A stretch of 64,000 bases of DNA from CAWDVR01 sp044869805 (lineage in GTDB: Bacteria > Acidobacteriota > Thermoanaerobaculia > Multivoradales > SZUA-115), in NCBI GenBank assembly GCA_044869805.1, contig JBIOXV010000062.1, positions 9,972 to 73,971 on the forward strand. The letters are read 5' to 3'. Each line of letters starts with the position of its first letter. The stretch's first letter is position 1. Below are positions 34,271-41,947 of this stretch, in pieces. The notes beneath the pieces were generated by a model that was given only the letters and a program-made list of their open reading frames with translations, searched no databases and was not told where the DNA came from. Both the position numbers and the translations under genes were made by a program.

Positions 34271-35180
34271 AGGACTGCTGCTCGTGGGTTTCGGTCTGCT
34301 CTGCTGGGGAGCGTCGTCGGGAAACGAGCGAGGTGGCAGTGGCCGGACCCGCGTCCTGGCGCGCGTGGGGGGCGTCCCAATCTCCCTGGCAGACGTGGAT
34401 GTACGGGTGGCGGCGGACCTCGAGCTGCTGCGGTTCAAGCGGCTTCAGGCGGAGGCGGCATACGTCCACGGGGTGCGGCAGGCGAGGGTCAAGGCCCTCG
34501 AGGCGTGGCTCGACGAGCGGGTGATTCCGCTCGCGGCCCAGGAGCAAGGCATTTCACACGAAGCTGTCCGAGCGGCCCTGCAGAATCGAGGGGACTATGA
34601 AGCCTTGTGGCGCAAGCACGGCGTCGAGCTGGCCGCGCCCTTGCGAGACGACCTGGACCAGGTGCGCGGCCCGGCTCGCGGGCCGAGGAGTGCGCAGGTG
34701 ACGATCGTCGAGTTCGCGGACTTCGAGTGCCCGCACTGCGCTGCTGTCGTGGCCGTGCTGCAAGCGGTGCAGGGCAGATTTCAAGGCCAGGTGCAGGTGT
34801 TGTTCCGGCACTATCCACTCGCCCTGACCGGTGCCAATTCCTTCCGAGCTGCCGAGATCGGCGTGTGCGCCGAGGAACAGGCGAAGTTCTGGGAGCTATA
34901 CGAGCTGTTCTTTGTGCAGCAGGAGCGGCTGCGGGCGGAAGGTGCAGATGCCCTTGCGGCCGGCCTGCGACTCGACGAGGCTCGCCTGCGGGAATGCCTG
35001 GCCTCGGGCCGGGCGACGAAGCGCGTGCGCGAGGACCAGGAGGAAGGCGCGCGGGCAGGCGTCGTCGGGACTCCCTTCATCTTCGTCAACGGCGTCATCC
35101 GAGGTGGAAACACCTCGGTCGAGGGCTTGAGCAGGCTGGTCGAGGAGGAGCTGGCGCGGATTGCCGGCGGCAGGCCATGA
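34251..35180 (+). CDS. DsbA-family thiol oxidoreductase with SurA-like N-terminal region
   Basis: 309 residues from a TTG start with AAGGAGG six bases upstream, inside the previous gene's end. After a leader (GLLLVGFGLLCWGASSG) an N-terminal helical part (VLARVGGVPISLADVDVRVA) resembles the SurA-type chaperone segment fused to some DsbA-like proteins. The thioredoxin domain has the active site C160-P-H-C163 in EFADFECPHCAAVVAVLQ and a cis-proline region VGTPFIFVNG. CPHC is the DsbA type, an oxidising active site. It should introduce disulfides in exported proteins, with the six-cysteine peptide as an obvious candidate. Confidence 0.85.
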   Translation: MRSWCRRGLLLVGFGLLCWGASSGNERGGSGRTRVLARVGGVPISLADVDVRVAADLELLRFKRLQAEAAYVHGVRQARVKALEAWLDERVIPLAAQEQGISHEAVRAALQNRGDYEALWRKHGVELAAPLRDDLDQVRGPARGPRSAQVTIVEFADFECPHCAAVVAVLQAVQGRFQGQVQVLFRHYPLALTGANSFRAAEIGVCAEEQAKFWELYELFFVQQERLRAEGADALAAGLRLDEARLRECLASGRATKRVREDQEEGARAGVVGTPFIFVNGVIRGGNTSVEGLSRLVEEELARIAGGRP

Positions 35181-35246
35181 AGCCGAGGAGCGCGCCCTCG
35201 GCCGTGGAAGGCGGCTGAAGGGGATCGATGGGTCCCCCCGGCTCGC

Positions 35247-35456
35247 TCAGCCAGGCGGCGCCGAGGTGTAGGTAGCCACCGACAGCAGGTAGACCACGGC
35301 GCCCGAGCCCACCAGCAGCCCGCCCACGAGGAGGAAGAACAGGAACGAGGTGGGATGCGGCCAGAAGAGCGTCGCCGCCTCGACCAGCAGGCCCACCCCC
35401 ACGAGCAGGCCGGCGAGCCTGAAGCGCCGCACCAGGCGAGAGTCGAGACCCGTCAC
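35247..35456 (-). CDS. Small two-helix membrane protein of the cytochrome operon
   Basis: 69 residues with two hydrophobic segments (LAGLLVGVGLLVEAATLFW and FLFFLLVGGLLVGSGAVVYL) joined by a short Pro/His loop. The GTG start at 35456 overlaps the tetrahaem cytochrome stop (GTGA), so it is the third gene of a coupled set. No haem motif is present. It may be an assembly or anchoring subunit; that is inference. Confidence 0.7.
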   Translation of the reverse strand: MTGLDSRLVRRFRLAGLLVGVGLLVEAATLFWPHPTSFLFFLLVGGLLVGSGAVVYLLSVATYTSAPPG

Positions 35457-36067
35457 GGCCGCACCTCCTGCCACCGGGGCTTGCCTTCGAGCTCGGCCAC
35501 CTCGTGGGTCATGTCGTGGCACTCCAGACACGAGGTGGTGTTGGCGCCCAGCTCGGCCCGCAGGTCGCGGTGCAGGTCGCTCTCCTCGAAGGAGCGCGCC
35601 CCGGCATGGCAGTGCAGGCACTCGCGGTTGTTGTAGGGCTCGTAGAGCTCGATCTTCTCCGGCACCTTGCCCACGTAGTACACCCAGACGTGCCGCAGGC
35701 CTCTGAGCTTCGCCTTGGCGTCGCCGAACATCGTGTAGTCGGTGTGGCAGGTAAAGCAGGCGCGGTCGCGCGGCACGAGGTGGTTCTGGAAGTGCCGGGC
35801 CGGCACCCAGGCGGCGTCGTCCACCCGGAGGCTCTGCCCATAGGGTTCCATCACGTGGCAGGAGAGGCAGAACGCCGTCGACTTCGAGTGCTCCACGTGG
35901 GCCGAGAGACCCACCGCCGTCGCCAGCAGGGGCAGCAGCAGGAGGGCGACGAAAGCGAGGATCCTGCCGCCGCTCGCCGTGGTGAGCGACGGCCGCCGCA
36001 GCAGCACGGCGATGAGCGCCAGCGAGATGCCGACCGTCGAAACCACCACCACTTCGGGGTACGGCAT
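35453..36067 (-). CDS. NapC/NrfH-type tetrahaem cytochrome c
   Basis: 204 residues. Two N-terminal hydrophobic segments (VVVVSTVGISLALIAVLL and ILAFVALLLLPLLATAV) anchor a periplasmic domain with four haem motifs: CLSCH (with VMEPYG following), CFTCH, CLHCH and CLECH. That layout matches the membrane quinol dehydrogenases of the NapC/NrfH/NirT type, which pass electrons from quinol to periplasmic reductases. The second helix is unusual, since the classical family has one anchor. It is preceded by a monohaem cytochrome gene (24-base gap). Confidence 0.9.
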   Translation of the reverse strand: MPYPEVVVVSTVGISLALIAVLLRRPSLTTASGGRILAFVALLLLPLLATAVGLSAHVEHSKSTAFCLSCHVMEPYGQSLRVDDAAWVPARHFQNHLVPRDRACFTCHTDYTMFGDAKAKLRGLRHVWVYYVGKVPEKIELYEPYNNRECLHCHAGARSFEESDLHRDLRAELGANTTSCLECHDMTHEVAELEGKPRWQEVRP

Positions 36068-36091
36068 GCCGCCTCCCGGGGGCTCTTCCCT

Positions 36092-36454
36092 CTACTGTTT
36101 CTGCAGCCAGGCGATCAGCGCGGCGAGCTCCTCGTCGCCGCCGGTGAACTCCTTGCCGTGCTTCTTGCCGACGATCTCGATCTTCTTGCGCAGGTAGTCG
36201 GAGATCTTCTTGGCGTCCCGCTTGGCGGCGCGCCCGGTGAGGTCCGGCCCTTTCATCTTCTCGGACTTGGTGGTCGCCTCGATCCCCGCCGAGGAAACCG
36301 AATGGCAAAGGTTGCACTTCTGGGCGAGGAAGATCTGCTTACCGTCCGGCGCGGCGCCGGCCTGGGCCGCCGCCGGACCGGTAAAGCCGCCTGCCAGGGC
36401 GAGCCATAGTGCTGCGAGGAGCGTCGACCCGGCGAGCACGAGTGTCTTTCTCAT
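36092..36454 (-). CDS. Periplasmic monohaem cytochrome c
   Basis: 120 residues. A signal peptide (TLVLAGSTLLAALWLALAGG) is followed by the haem site C47-N-L-C50-H51, a distal Met candidate in KSEKMKGPDLTG and a C-terminal helix ELAALIAWLQKQ, typical of class I cytochromes. It would shuttle electrons in the periplasm, likely from the tetrahaem protein encoded next. ATG 36454 was chosen because it begins the signal peptide and has AAGGAG upstream. Confidence 0.9.
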   Translation of the reverse strand: MRKTLVLAGSTLLAALWLALAGGFTGPAAAQAGAAPDGKQIFLAQKCNLCHSVSSAGIEATTKSEKMKGPDLTGRAAKRDAKKISDYLRKKIEIVGKKHGKEFTGGDEELAALIAWLQKQ

Positions 36455-36599
36455 CGCGGTTTCTCCTTGCAGTGTCGCACCCTCGGACTTCGGTAGCAGG
36501 CCCATCCTAGGTACTGCTCGCCCTCGCGCCCACATCCTGGCGGGTAGGGCCGTCAGGCCGGGCCGCCGCCGGGTTCTCCCACCCCGCGGGGCGGGGCAG

Positions 36600-36816
36600 T
36601 GGTCGAGGTCGGACGGGTTCGCGGACTTCACCGCCACGCCGGGGGGCCTGCCGCTCACCGGCCGGCCCCAGCCGCAGGCGCTCGACTTCGAGAACTACGA
36701 GGACATCGAGCTGCTGACGCTGCTTGGCCGGGTGGAGTACCGGATCAGCGACCAGGCTTCGGCAGGGAGCCTACCGGGCCAACGTGTTCAGCCTGGAGCT
36801 CACGCTCGGGTTCTGA
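36600..36816 (+). pseudogene. Frameshifted remnant of an outer-membrane beta-barrel gene
   Basis: From about 36606 one frame reads GFADFTATPGGLPLTGRP and then DFENYEDIELLTLLGRVEYR to about 36744. A second frame then gives YRANVFSLELTLGF and TGA at 36814-36816. The last strand, ending in aromatic Phe, is the usual C-terminus of outer-membrane barrels. Together they look like the 3' end of a barrel gene with a frameshift and no 5' part. Its position beside a cytochrome operon suggests an MtrB/PioB-type porin, but that identity is inference. The rest of the 430-base gap (36455-36599, 36817-36884) holds no gene. Confidence 0.5.
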
Positions 36817-36851
36817 GCTGGTAGCAGAGCTGCATGCACCTCCGCTGTGAT

Positions 36852-36880
36852 GGCCCGCGAGCGAGGCGGGCCGAGGAGGT
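36852..36880 (+). promoter_or_regulatory. Hairpin directly before the baeRF3 gene's ribosome-binding site
   Basis: GGCCCGC (36852-36858), loop GAGCGAG, GCGGGCC (36866-36872) is a perfect 7-bp stem. It abuts GAGGAGGT (36873-36880), the ribosome-binding site of the gene at 36885. It could expose or shield the start, or mark a processing site. Confidence 0.4.
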
Positions 36881-36884
36881 ACAG

Positions 36885-38051
36885 ATGTCCAGCGAAGTCT
36901 TGAATCTGGAGTCACTGCGGGAGCTCGGCGCGACGCGCCCCGGCCCCTGTGTTTCGATCTACCTCGAGAACCCTGGTGCCGGCGACACCTATCAGGCGCC
37001 GGTCCGGCTTTCCCAGTTGCTGGCGCGCGCCGAGTCGGAGCTGGAAGCGACGCCGACGGAGGGGATCGATGCCGGCGAGCTGCTGGCCCCGGTGCGGGTG
37101 CTCCTGGAAGAGTCCTGGCCGTGGAAGGGCTCCGAGGTCAGCATGCTGGCGCTGTTCGCGGCCCCGGACTTCTTCCGCCAGGTCGCGGGCCGCTTCACCG
37201 GCACGGAAGAGGCAGTGGTCGGCAGCCGTTTCCGACTGCGGCCCCTGTTCTCGCTTCTGGCGGTGCCGGAGCGGTACTACGTGCTGGCCCTGAGCCTGAA
37301 TCAAGTGCGGCTGGTCGAGGCGACGCCGCGAGCAGCGCGCCGGCTGCCGCTGGGAGAGATGGAGCAGGGCTTCGTCGAAGCCATGGGGTACGACGAGTTC
37401 TACTCCGAGCTGCAAGCGCACAGCGCCGGTGCCCGCGGCGGCGGGGGAACGCGCCGCGCGGCGATCCTGCACGGGCACGGCGACAAGGACGAGGAGAAGC
37501 TCGAAGAGGATCTTCGCCACTGGTTCCGGCGCATTGCCGACGCGGTAGCGGGGTTGGGGCTCGATCGCCGGGCCCTGCGCGTGCTCGCCACCACCCGCGA
37601 GCATGCGCCGCTCTACCTCGCGGCCAGCCGCGACCCGCTGTTGCTGCCCGCGCCCGTAGCCGGCAACCCCGACCGGCTGAGCGACGCCGAGCTGGCGGCC
37701 AGGGCGCTGTCGCGGGTCGAGGAGGCGCTCGCGCGGCAGCGGCAGGAAGAGCTGGCGAGCTGGCGCGAGGCGCTCGGCAGCGAGCGCGCCACCGGCGACC
37801 TGGCGGCGGTGCTGCGGCTCGCCCGCCAGGGCCGTGTGCAGGCCGTCTACCTGCCTGCCGATGCCGAGCTGTGGGGCTCTTACGACGCGGATGGCGACCG
37901 GCTCGAGCTGCACGCCGAACGCCGGCCCGGCGACGAGGATCTGCTCGAGCGCGCCGCGCTCGAGACCCTCGAACGCGGCGGCGAGGTCAGCGAGATCGGG
38001 GATTCCGCGGAGCTGGGCGGCGCCCCGCTGGCGGCGCTGCTCCGCGGCTGA
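36885..38051 (+). CDS. baeRF3-type bacterial release-factor-like protein
   Basis: 388 residues. The order CVSIYLENPGAGDTYQAPVR, SMLALFAAPDFFRQV, YYVLALSLNQVRLVEATP and the C-terminal AVLRLARQGRVQAVYLPAD matches the bacterial archaeo-eukaryotic release factor family 3. These proteins are related to eRF1/Pelota core domains but lack the GGQ domain and are of unknown function, perhaps acting on ribosomes or in stress. ATG 36885 follows GAGGAGGT by four bases; earlier in-frame ATG 36834 lacks support. It is convergent with the subtilase gene. Confidence 0.75.
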   Translation: MSSEVLNLESLRELGATRPGPCVSIYLENPGAGDTYQAPVRLSQLLARAESELEATPTEGIDAGELLAPVRVLLEESWPWKGSEVSMLALFAAPDFFRQVAGRFTGTEEAVVGSRFRLRPLFSLLAVPERYYVLALSLNQVRLVEATPRAARRLPLGEMEQGFVEAMGYDEFYSELQAHSAGARGGGGTRRAAILHGHGDKDEEKLEEDLRHWFRRIADAVAGLGLDRRALRVLATTREHAPLYLAASRDPLLLPAPVAGNPDRLSDAELAARALSRVEEALARQRQEELASWREALGSERATGDLAAVLRLARQGRVQAVYLPADAELWGSYDADGDRLELHAERRPGDEDLLERAALETLERGGEVSEIGDSAELGGAPLAALLRG

Positions 38052-38098
38052 GGCTCCTGGAGCTCGATCTCGGGGGCTGAGCGCCCGCAGGGTCTCTT

Positions 38099-40261
38099 CT
38101 AGGGCAGGACCAAGGTCCAGGCGCTGGTATCGCCGCTCTCGAAGCCGTCGGCGAAGATCGACTCCGCGCCCAGGCAGCCGTAGCAGACCAGCGCGAAGTC
38201 CTGGTCGGTGGCGTCGCCCTCTCCCGGCAAGCCGTCGGAGGAGAGGTTCGCGGCCAGCACGCGGACCGTGAGGCTCGATGCTCCGGCGGGCAGGAACACG
38301 CCCTCGGTGTTGTTGCGGTCGTCGGCCGTGCCGCCGGTGGCCGAGTTGCCGTCGCCGCCGAAGACGTTGCCGAGATAGGTGTCGGCGCCGACCTCCACCA
38401 CCAGGTCGAGATCGTTGTTCCAGGCCGGAGTCGAGCCGCCCAGCCCGTGGCCCGCGGCGTCGGTCCACACCAGCATCAGGCGCACCGGCTGTCCGGGGTC
38501 GGCCACGGTGAGCGTTTCGCTCCACTCCTCGCCGGTGTTGTCGAAGACCAGAGGGTTGTCGAAATAGGCCACCTCGACCTGCGGGTCGAGCACCGGCGGC
38601 AGGAGCATCCGCCCCCAGCCCTGCTTGCTGTCGAAGCGATGGCCGAGGGCGGCGCCGTCGGCGTCCAGGTTGCCGGCGAGGTCGCGGGCCACGGGCAGGA
38701 AGGCGGCCTTGACCAGGGCCGGACTGGGGTCGGCCGCGAACCGGCCGCGGTAGTACTCGATGAACAGGGCCACCGCGCCGGAGACGTGCGGCGAGGCCAT
38801 GCTGGTGCCGCAGAGCGTGTCGTAGCTGTTGGTGGGCACGGTCGAGTCCACCTCGCAGCCCGGGGCCACCAGGTGCGGGATCTTGCGGCCGTCGAGCGCC
38901 GGCCCGTGGGCGGTGTTCGAAGACAGGTCGTCGAGGTCGAGGATCTGGGCGCCGGCGCTGGTCTGCATCTTGGTCGAGCCGATGTTGAAGATGTTCTTGG
39001 CCTCGTCGGGCGTGCCCTGGGTGCTGGTGCCGCCGAACCCGTTCATGAACGACAGCACGAAGTGGAACGCCTGGTTGCCGGCATTGACCGCGTCTGCGTC
39101 GCGCACCCCGATGTCCACCTGCAGGGTGTCGTTGTCGTAGCCCTCCGGCGAGCCCGCAGGGCCCCAACTGTTGCCGGAGAGTGGAGCGCCGTTGGCGTAG
39201 GACTGCCGCATCAGGAGCAGCATGCCGTCGGCCTGCGTGTACCACGGGCTGTAGACCTGCTCGATGAGGTTGGCGCCGGGCGCCACCCCCAGGCCGCGCA
39301 GGAAGCCGTTTGCGTCGAGGGTGCCGGAGGAGCCGTCGGCCGCCATGATCCCGGCGGTGTGCGTGCCGTGCGAGGAGCTGGTGCCGCTACAGGTGCTGCC
39401 GGTGCAGGCGAGGAAGCGGTTCACCAGGTCGGGATGAGTCTGCTGCACGCCGCTGTCGACGTTGGCGATCAGCACGCCGGCGCCCGACAGGCCCACCGTC
39501 CCGAGCCAGGCCTCGTAGCCGGGGAAGGCGACGTTGCCGCCGTCGACGTTCTCGGCGTTGACCTGGTCGCTCATCTCGCCGCGCAGGCCGCCGTTGGTGG
39601 GCTGCGGCTGCACGCTGTAGACGCCCGGGATGCGCGCCGCCTCCGCCAGCCGGTCGCCGGCCAGGCGGACGGTGGCGACCTCGAAGCGGTGGTCGAGCAC
39701 GCCGCGCGACTGGAGCACGGCGCCGAGCGCCGCGAGCCCGCGCACCACGCGGTCGCTGCCGGCGGCGCGGATCACCACCACGTCCACGCCGATCGGAGCG
39801 GCGCCGAGGGCACGGAAGCGGGGCAGCAGCCGATAGGCGGGAGCAAAGGGCCCGACCCAGCGCACGAAGCCGCCGGCCTCAGTCGTGCCGGCCTCAGTCG
39901 TAAGGTTAGCGAGCGGCGCGGCCTGGAGGTCGCCCCAGACGATGAAGGTGTAGGGGTGCACGTACTGCAGGACGCGCAGGCCGGCGCCCTCCAGGCGGTC
40001 GAGCCACGCCTGGCGCACCGGTCCGACCAGTTGCACGAGCTGGAGATCGGTCCCGGCGGCGCGCGGCTCGAGGCCCGCCGGCGCTTCCGGGGGGCCGGCC
40101 TTGGGGTCGAAAGTCACCTCGCCGAGGCGCAGGCGGAAGTCCGTCGCGCCGGACTCGTTGGCGCTCTCCTGGGCGGCGCTCTCCTGGGCGGGCCAGGAGC
40201 CGAGCAACAGGCCCCAGGCAGCGGTGGTCAGCAGCAGGCGACGGAGCGGGCGCGCGTGCAT
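38099..40261 (-). CDS. Secreted subtilisin-like serine protease with DGFESGDTSAW tail
   Basis: 720 residues, S8 family. Signal peptide (RRLLLTTAAWGLLLGSWPAQ), then a propeptide-like region, then the catalytic triad D269 (IANVDSGVQQTHPDLV), H298 (SHGTHTAGIMA) and S487 (LCGTSMASPHVSGA). After the catalytic domain a beta-sandwich follows and the protein ends ESIFADGFESGDTSAWTLVLP-like, the same tail as the protein at 6605-7561. ATG 40261 is chosen since GGAGG precedes it and the signal peptide starts there. It would degrade proteins outside the cell. Two in-frame 15-bp tandem duplications lie in the coding sequence (39872-39901 and about 40160-40190). Confidence 0.92.
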   Translation of the reverse strand: MHARPLRRLLLTTAAWGLLLGSWPAQESAAQESANESGATDFRLRLGEVTFDPKAGPPEAPAGLEPRAAGTDLQLVQLVGPVRQAWLDRLEGAGLRVLQYVHPYTFIVWGDLQAAPLANLTTEAGTTEAGGFVRWVGPFAPAYRLLPRFRALGAAPIGVDVVVIRAAGSDRVVRGLAALGAVLQSRGVLDHRFEVATVRLAGDRLAEAARIPGVYSVQPQPTNGGLRGEMSDQVNAENVDGGNVAFPGYEAWLGTVGLSGAGVLIANVDSGVQQTHPDLVNRFLACTGSTCSGTSSSHGTHTAGIMAADGSSGTLDANGFLRGLGVAPGANLIEQVYSPWYTQADGMLLLMRQSYANGAPLSGNSWGPAGSPEGYDNDTLQVDIGVRDADAVNAGNQAFHFVLSFMNGFGGTSTQGTPDEAKNIFNIGSTKMQTSAGAQILDLDDLSSNTAHGPALDGRKIPHLVAPGCEVDSTVPTNSYDTLCGTSMASPHVSGAVALFIEYYRGRFAADPSPALVKAAFLPVARDLAGNLDADGAALGHRFDSKQGWGRMLLPPVLDPQVEVAYFDNPLVFDNTGEEWSETLTVADPGQPVRLMLVWTDAAGHGLGGSTPAWNNDLDLVVEVGADTYLGNVFGGDGNSATGGTADDRNNTEGVFLPAGASSLTVRVLAANLSSDGLPGEGDATDQDFALVCYGCLGAESIFADGFESGDTSAWTLVLP

Positions 40262-40317
40262 GGAGCCTCCAGGCGAGAGCAGTCTGCAGGCCGATGCCGG
40301 CCGTCGCGGATTGTAGT

Positions 40318-40572
40318 TCATCGATCACCAGCTCGGCCGGCGCCGGGCGGCCTGGGGTCGCCCGCTTCGTCGTCGGCAGAATCTGCATCGGGCGCCGGCG
40401 TGGGAGTGCCGATGCGGACCGGCGTGAACGACGGCGGGTCGCTCGCCGGGAACGACTCGTAGGAGGCCTCCTCTACCGGGTCGACCGGATCGACGCGGGG
40501 GCCTTTGGGGGGCTGCTTTCCCGGCGGCGACGCCGGCCCGGTCGGCGCCGTGCGGTCTCGTTCGTCGTCCAT
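40318..40572 (-). CDS. Short acidic protein with the YESFPASDPP motif
   Basis: 84 residues, rich in Asp, Glu and Pro. It contains EASYESFPASDPPSFTPVRI, the 'SYESFPASDPP' motif seen in many small bacterial proteins of unknown function. It is low-complexity on both sides and likely disordered. No signal peptide is present. It lies just upstream of the subtilase gene on the same strand; functional coupling is not evident. Confidence 0.65.
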   Translation of the reverse strand: MDDERDRTAPTGPASPPGKQPPKGPRVDPVDPVEEASYESFPASDPPSFTPVRIGTPTPAPDADSADDEAGDPRPPGAGRAGDR

Positions 40573-40644
40573 GGCTGGCCTCGCTTCCTGGTGAGTCGCA
40601 CGATCGTGCGGCCCACCAGGAGGGCAAGAGCCGTGCCATTGGGA

Positions 40645-40868
40645 CTACGCGCAGATCTGCACGCAGGAGTCCCAGTCGGTGCCCCAGTCCGCGGCGTCGA
40701 GGCACCAGGCACTGAACGGCACCGCCTGGCCGCTGCAGCAACTGGTGTCGGACTCGATGTCGTCGGCGCCGCCGGCAGAGGTGACACCGCGCGGGGGAGG
40801 CGGGGCGAGGCATGCGCTCGTGACCGGGTTCTCTCGATACAGGCTATAGTTCGACCTCTCAGTCAAGG
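40645..40868 (-). other. Cysteine-rich open frame, possible small peptide or gene fragment
   Basis: The frame ends at TAG 40645-40647. Its last 45 codons are cysteine-rich (DDIESDTSCCSGQAVPFSAW, then CLDAADWGTDWDSCVQICA), a pattern that looks selected rather than random. No ATG is in frame; a TTG at about 40868 would overlap the ribosome-binding site of the plus-strand lipoprotein gene. It may be a short exported or modified peptide, a gene fragment, or chance. The 305-base interval 40573-40877 holds nothing else but the promoter region of the lipoprotein gene. Confidence 0.35.
40820..40850 (+). promoter_or_regulatory. Possible promoter for the lipoprotein operon
   Basis: TATAGT (40845-40850) is a good -10 box 27 bases before GTG 40878. 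The -35 is weak (GTGACC at 40820-40825 with a 19-base spacer). The -10 stands out against the GC-rich background. Confidence 0.35.
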
Positions 40869-40877
40869 AGAAAGTTC

Positions 40878-41930
40878 GTGACGCATGGCTTCCCGGCGAC
40901 GGTTTGCTTGTTGAGCACCGTGTTGCTCGGCGCCTGTGCGGCAGCCCCTCCCGCCTCCAGGCCTGCATCCAAGCCCGCGGCCGCGCCAGAGCTCGAGAAG
41001 AGCGAGCGCCTTTGCAACGAGCAGGCGCGGGCCCTGTTCTTCGACAAGATCGGTGTGCCGGAGGGGGAGCAGGCCGTGGATCTGGCGTTCGACGAGCGCC
41101 ACGTCTGGGTGCTCTTCCGGCCGTCCCGGCTGCTGCAGGTGGATCGCGGCACGGTCACCGGCAAGGTCGAGGTGCGGATGCTGAACGGCGCGGCGGGGGA
41201 GAGCTGGTCGGCGATCACTCTCGATCCCCGGGACGGCAGCCTGTGGATCGCCGCCGCGCCCTTTCACTTCAAGCGCGTCACCCCGGAGCTCCGCGTCGAG
41301 ACCGTCCGCCTGCCCCAGATCAAGGGCGAGGGGACGTTCGCCCAGATCGCGCTTACCGCCGAAGAGATCTACGCTCGCCCGCTGGTTGCCGAGCACGAGC
41401 TGTGGCGCTTCGACCGCACGGGCAAGCTGCTCGGGGACGCCTTCCCGCGCGCCGGGGACGAAGCGGCGCCGGCGGCGATCCGCGAGGGCTGGGCCGGGAG
41501 CATGCGGCTCGAGCGCGGGCGGAACGGACGCCTCCTGGCCTGGCGCTGGAGCGACGGCACCGTCTACCTGGCCGGGCCGGATGGTGTCTGGACGCCGACC
41601 GAGGAGCCCATCCTGGCCGCGGTGCCGGATCCGTCGGTGCTGTCCGGCACAGCCGTGGGCACGCGCCGAGAGCAGTGGTTCTTCCCCGGTCAGGTGCGTA
41701 ACCTCTTCTACCTCCACGGTGAGCCGATCCTCCTCGGCGGCGGCACCATCCCCGCCTTCGGCGTCCGAGCCACCGTCCTGCTGCTCCAGGACGGCGCGAG
41801 ACTTCGTCCGGTGCTCGAGGAATGCGCCGGCGCCGGGCAGGTCGGCCTGCTCGCGGTAAGGGCGGACGACCGCGGCTACGCCGCGATCACCGAGGCGGCG
41901 CTGATCCAGGGCAGCTTCGAGGTTCCTTGA
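40878..41930 (+). CDS. Lipoprotein with beta-propeller-like features
   Basis: 350 residues. Leader with lipobox LLGAC (Cys20), then a flexible Ala/Pro linker. The body has WD-like strands such as AVDLAFDERHVWVLFRPSRL and GSLWIAAAPFHFKRVTPELR, typical of six- or seven-bladed propellers. GTG 40878 has AAGGAG seven bases upstream. It is followed 18 bases later by the haem-motif lipoprotein gene, so the two form an operon. Function unknown, likely envelope-located. Confidence 0.75.
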   Translation: MTHGFPATVCLLSTVLLGACAAAPPASRPASKPAAAPELEKSERLCNEQARALFFDKIGVPEGEQAVDLAFDERHVWVLFRPSRLLQVDRGTVTGKVEVRMLNGAAGESWSAITLDPRDGSLWIAAAPFHFKRVTPELRVETVRLPQIKGEGTFAQIALTAEEIYARPLVAEHELWRFDRTGKLLGDAFPRAGDEAAPAAIREGWAGSMRLERGRNGRLLAWRWSDGTVYLAGPDGVWTPTEEPILAAVPDPSVLSGTAVGTRREQWFFPGQVRNLFYLHGEPILLGGGTIPAFGVRATVLLLQDGARLRPVLEECAGAGQVGLLAVRADDRGYAAITEAALIQGSFEVP

Positions 41931-41947
41931 AGGGAAAGGAGAACCCC

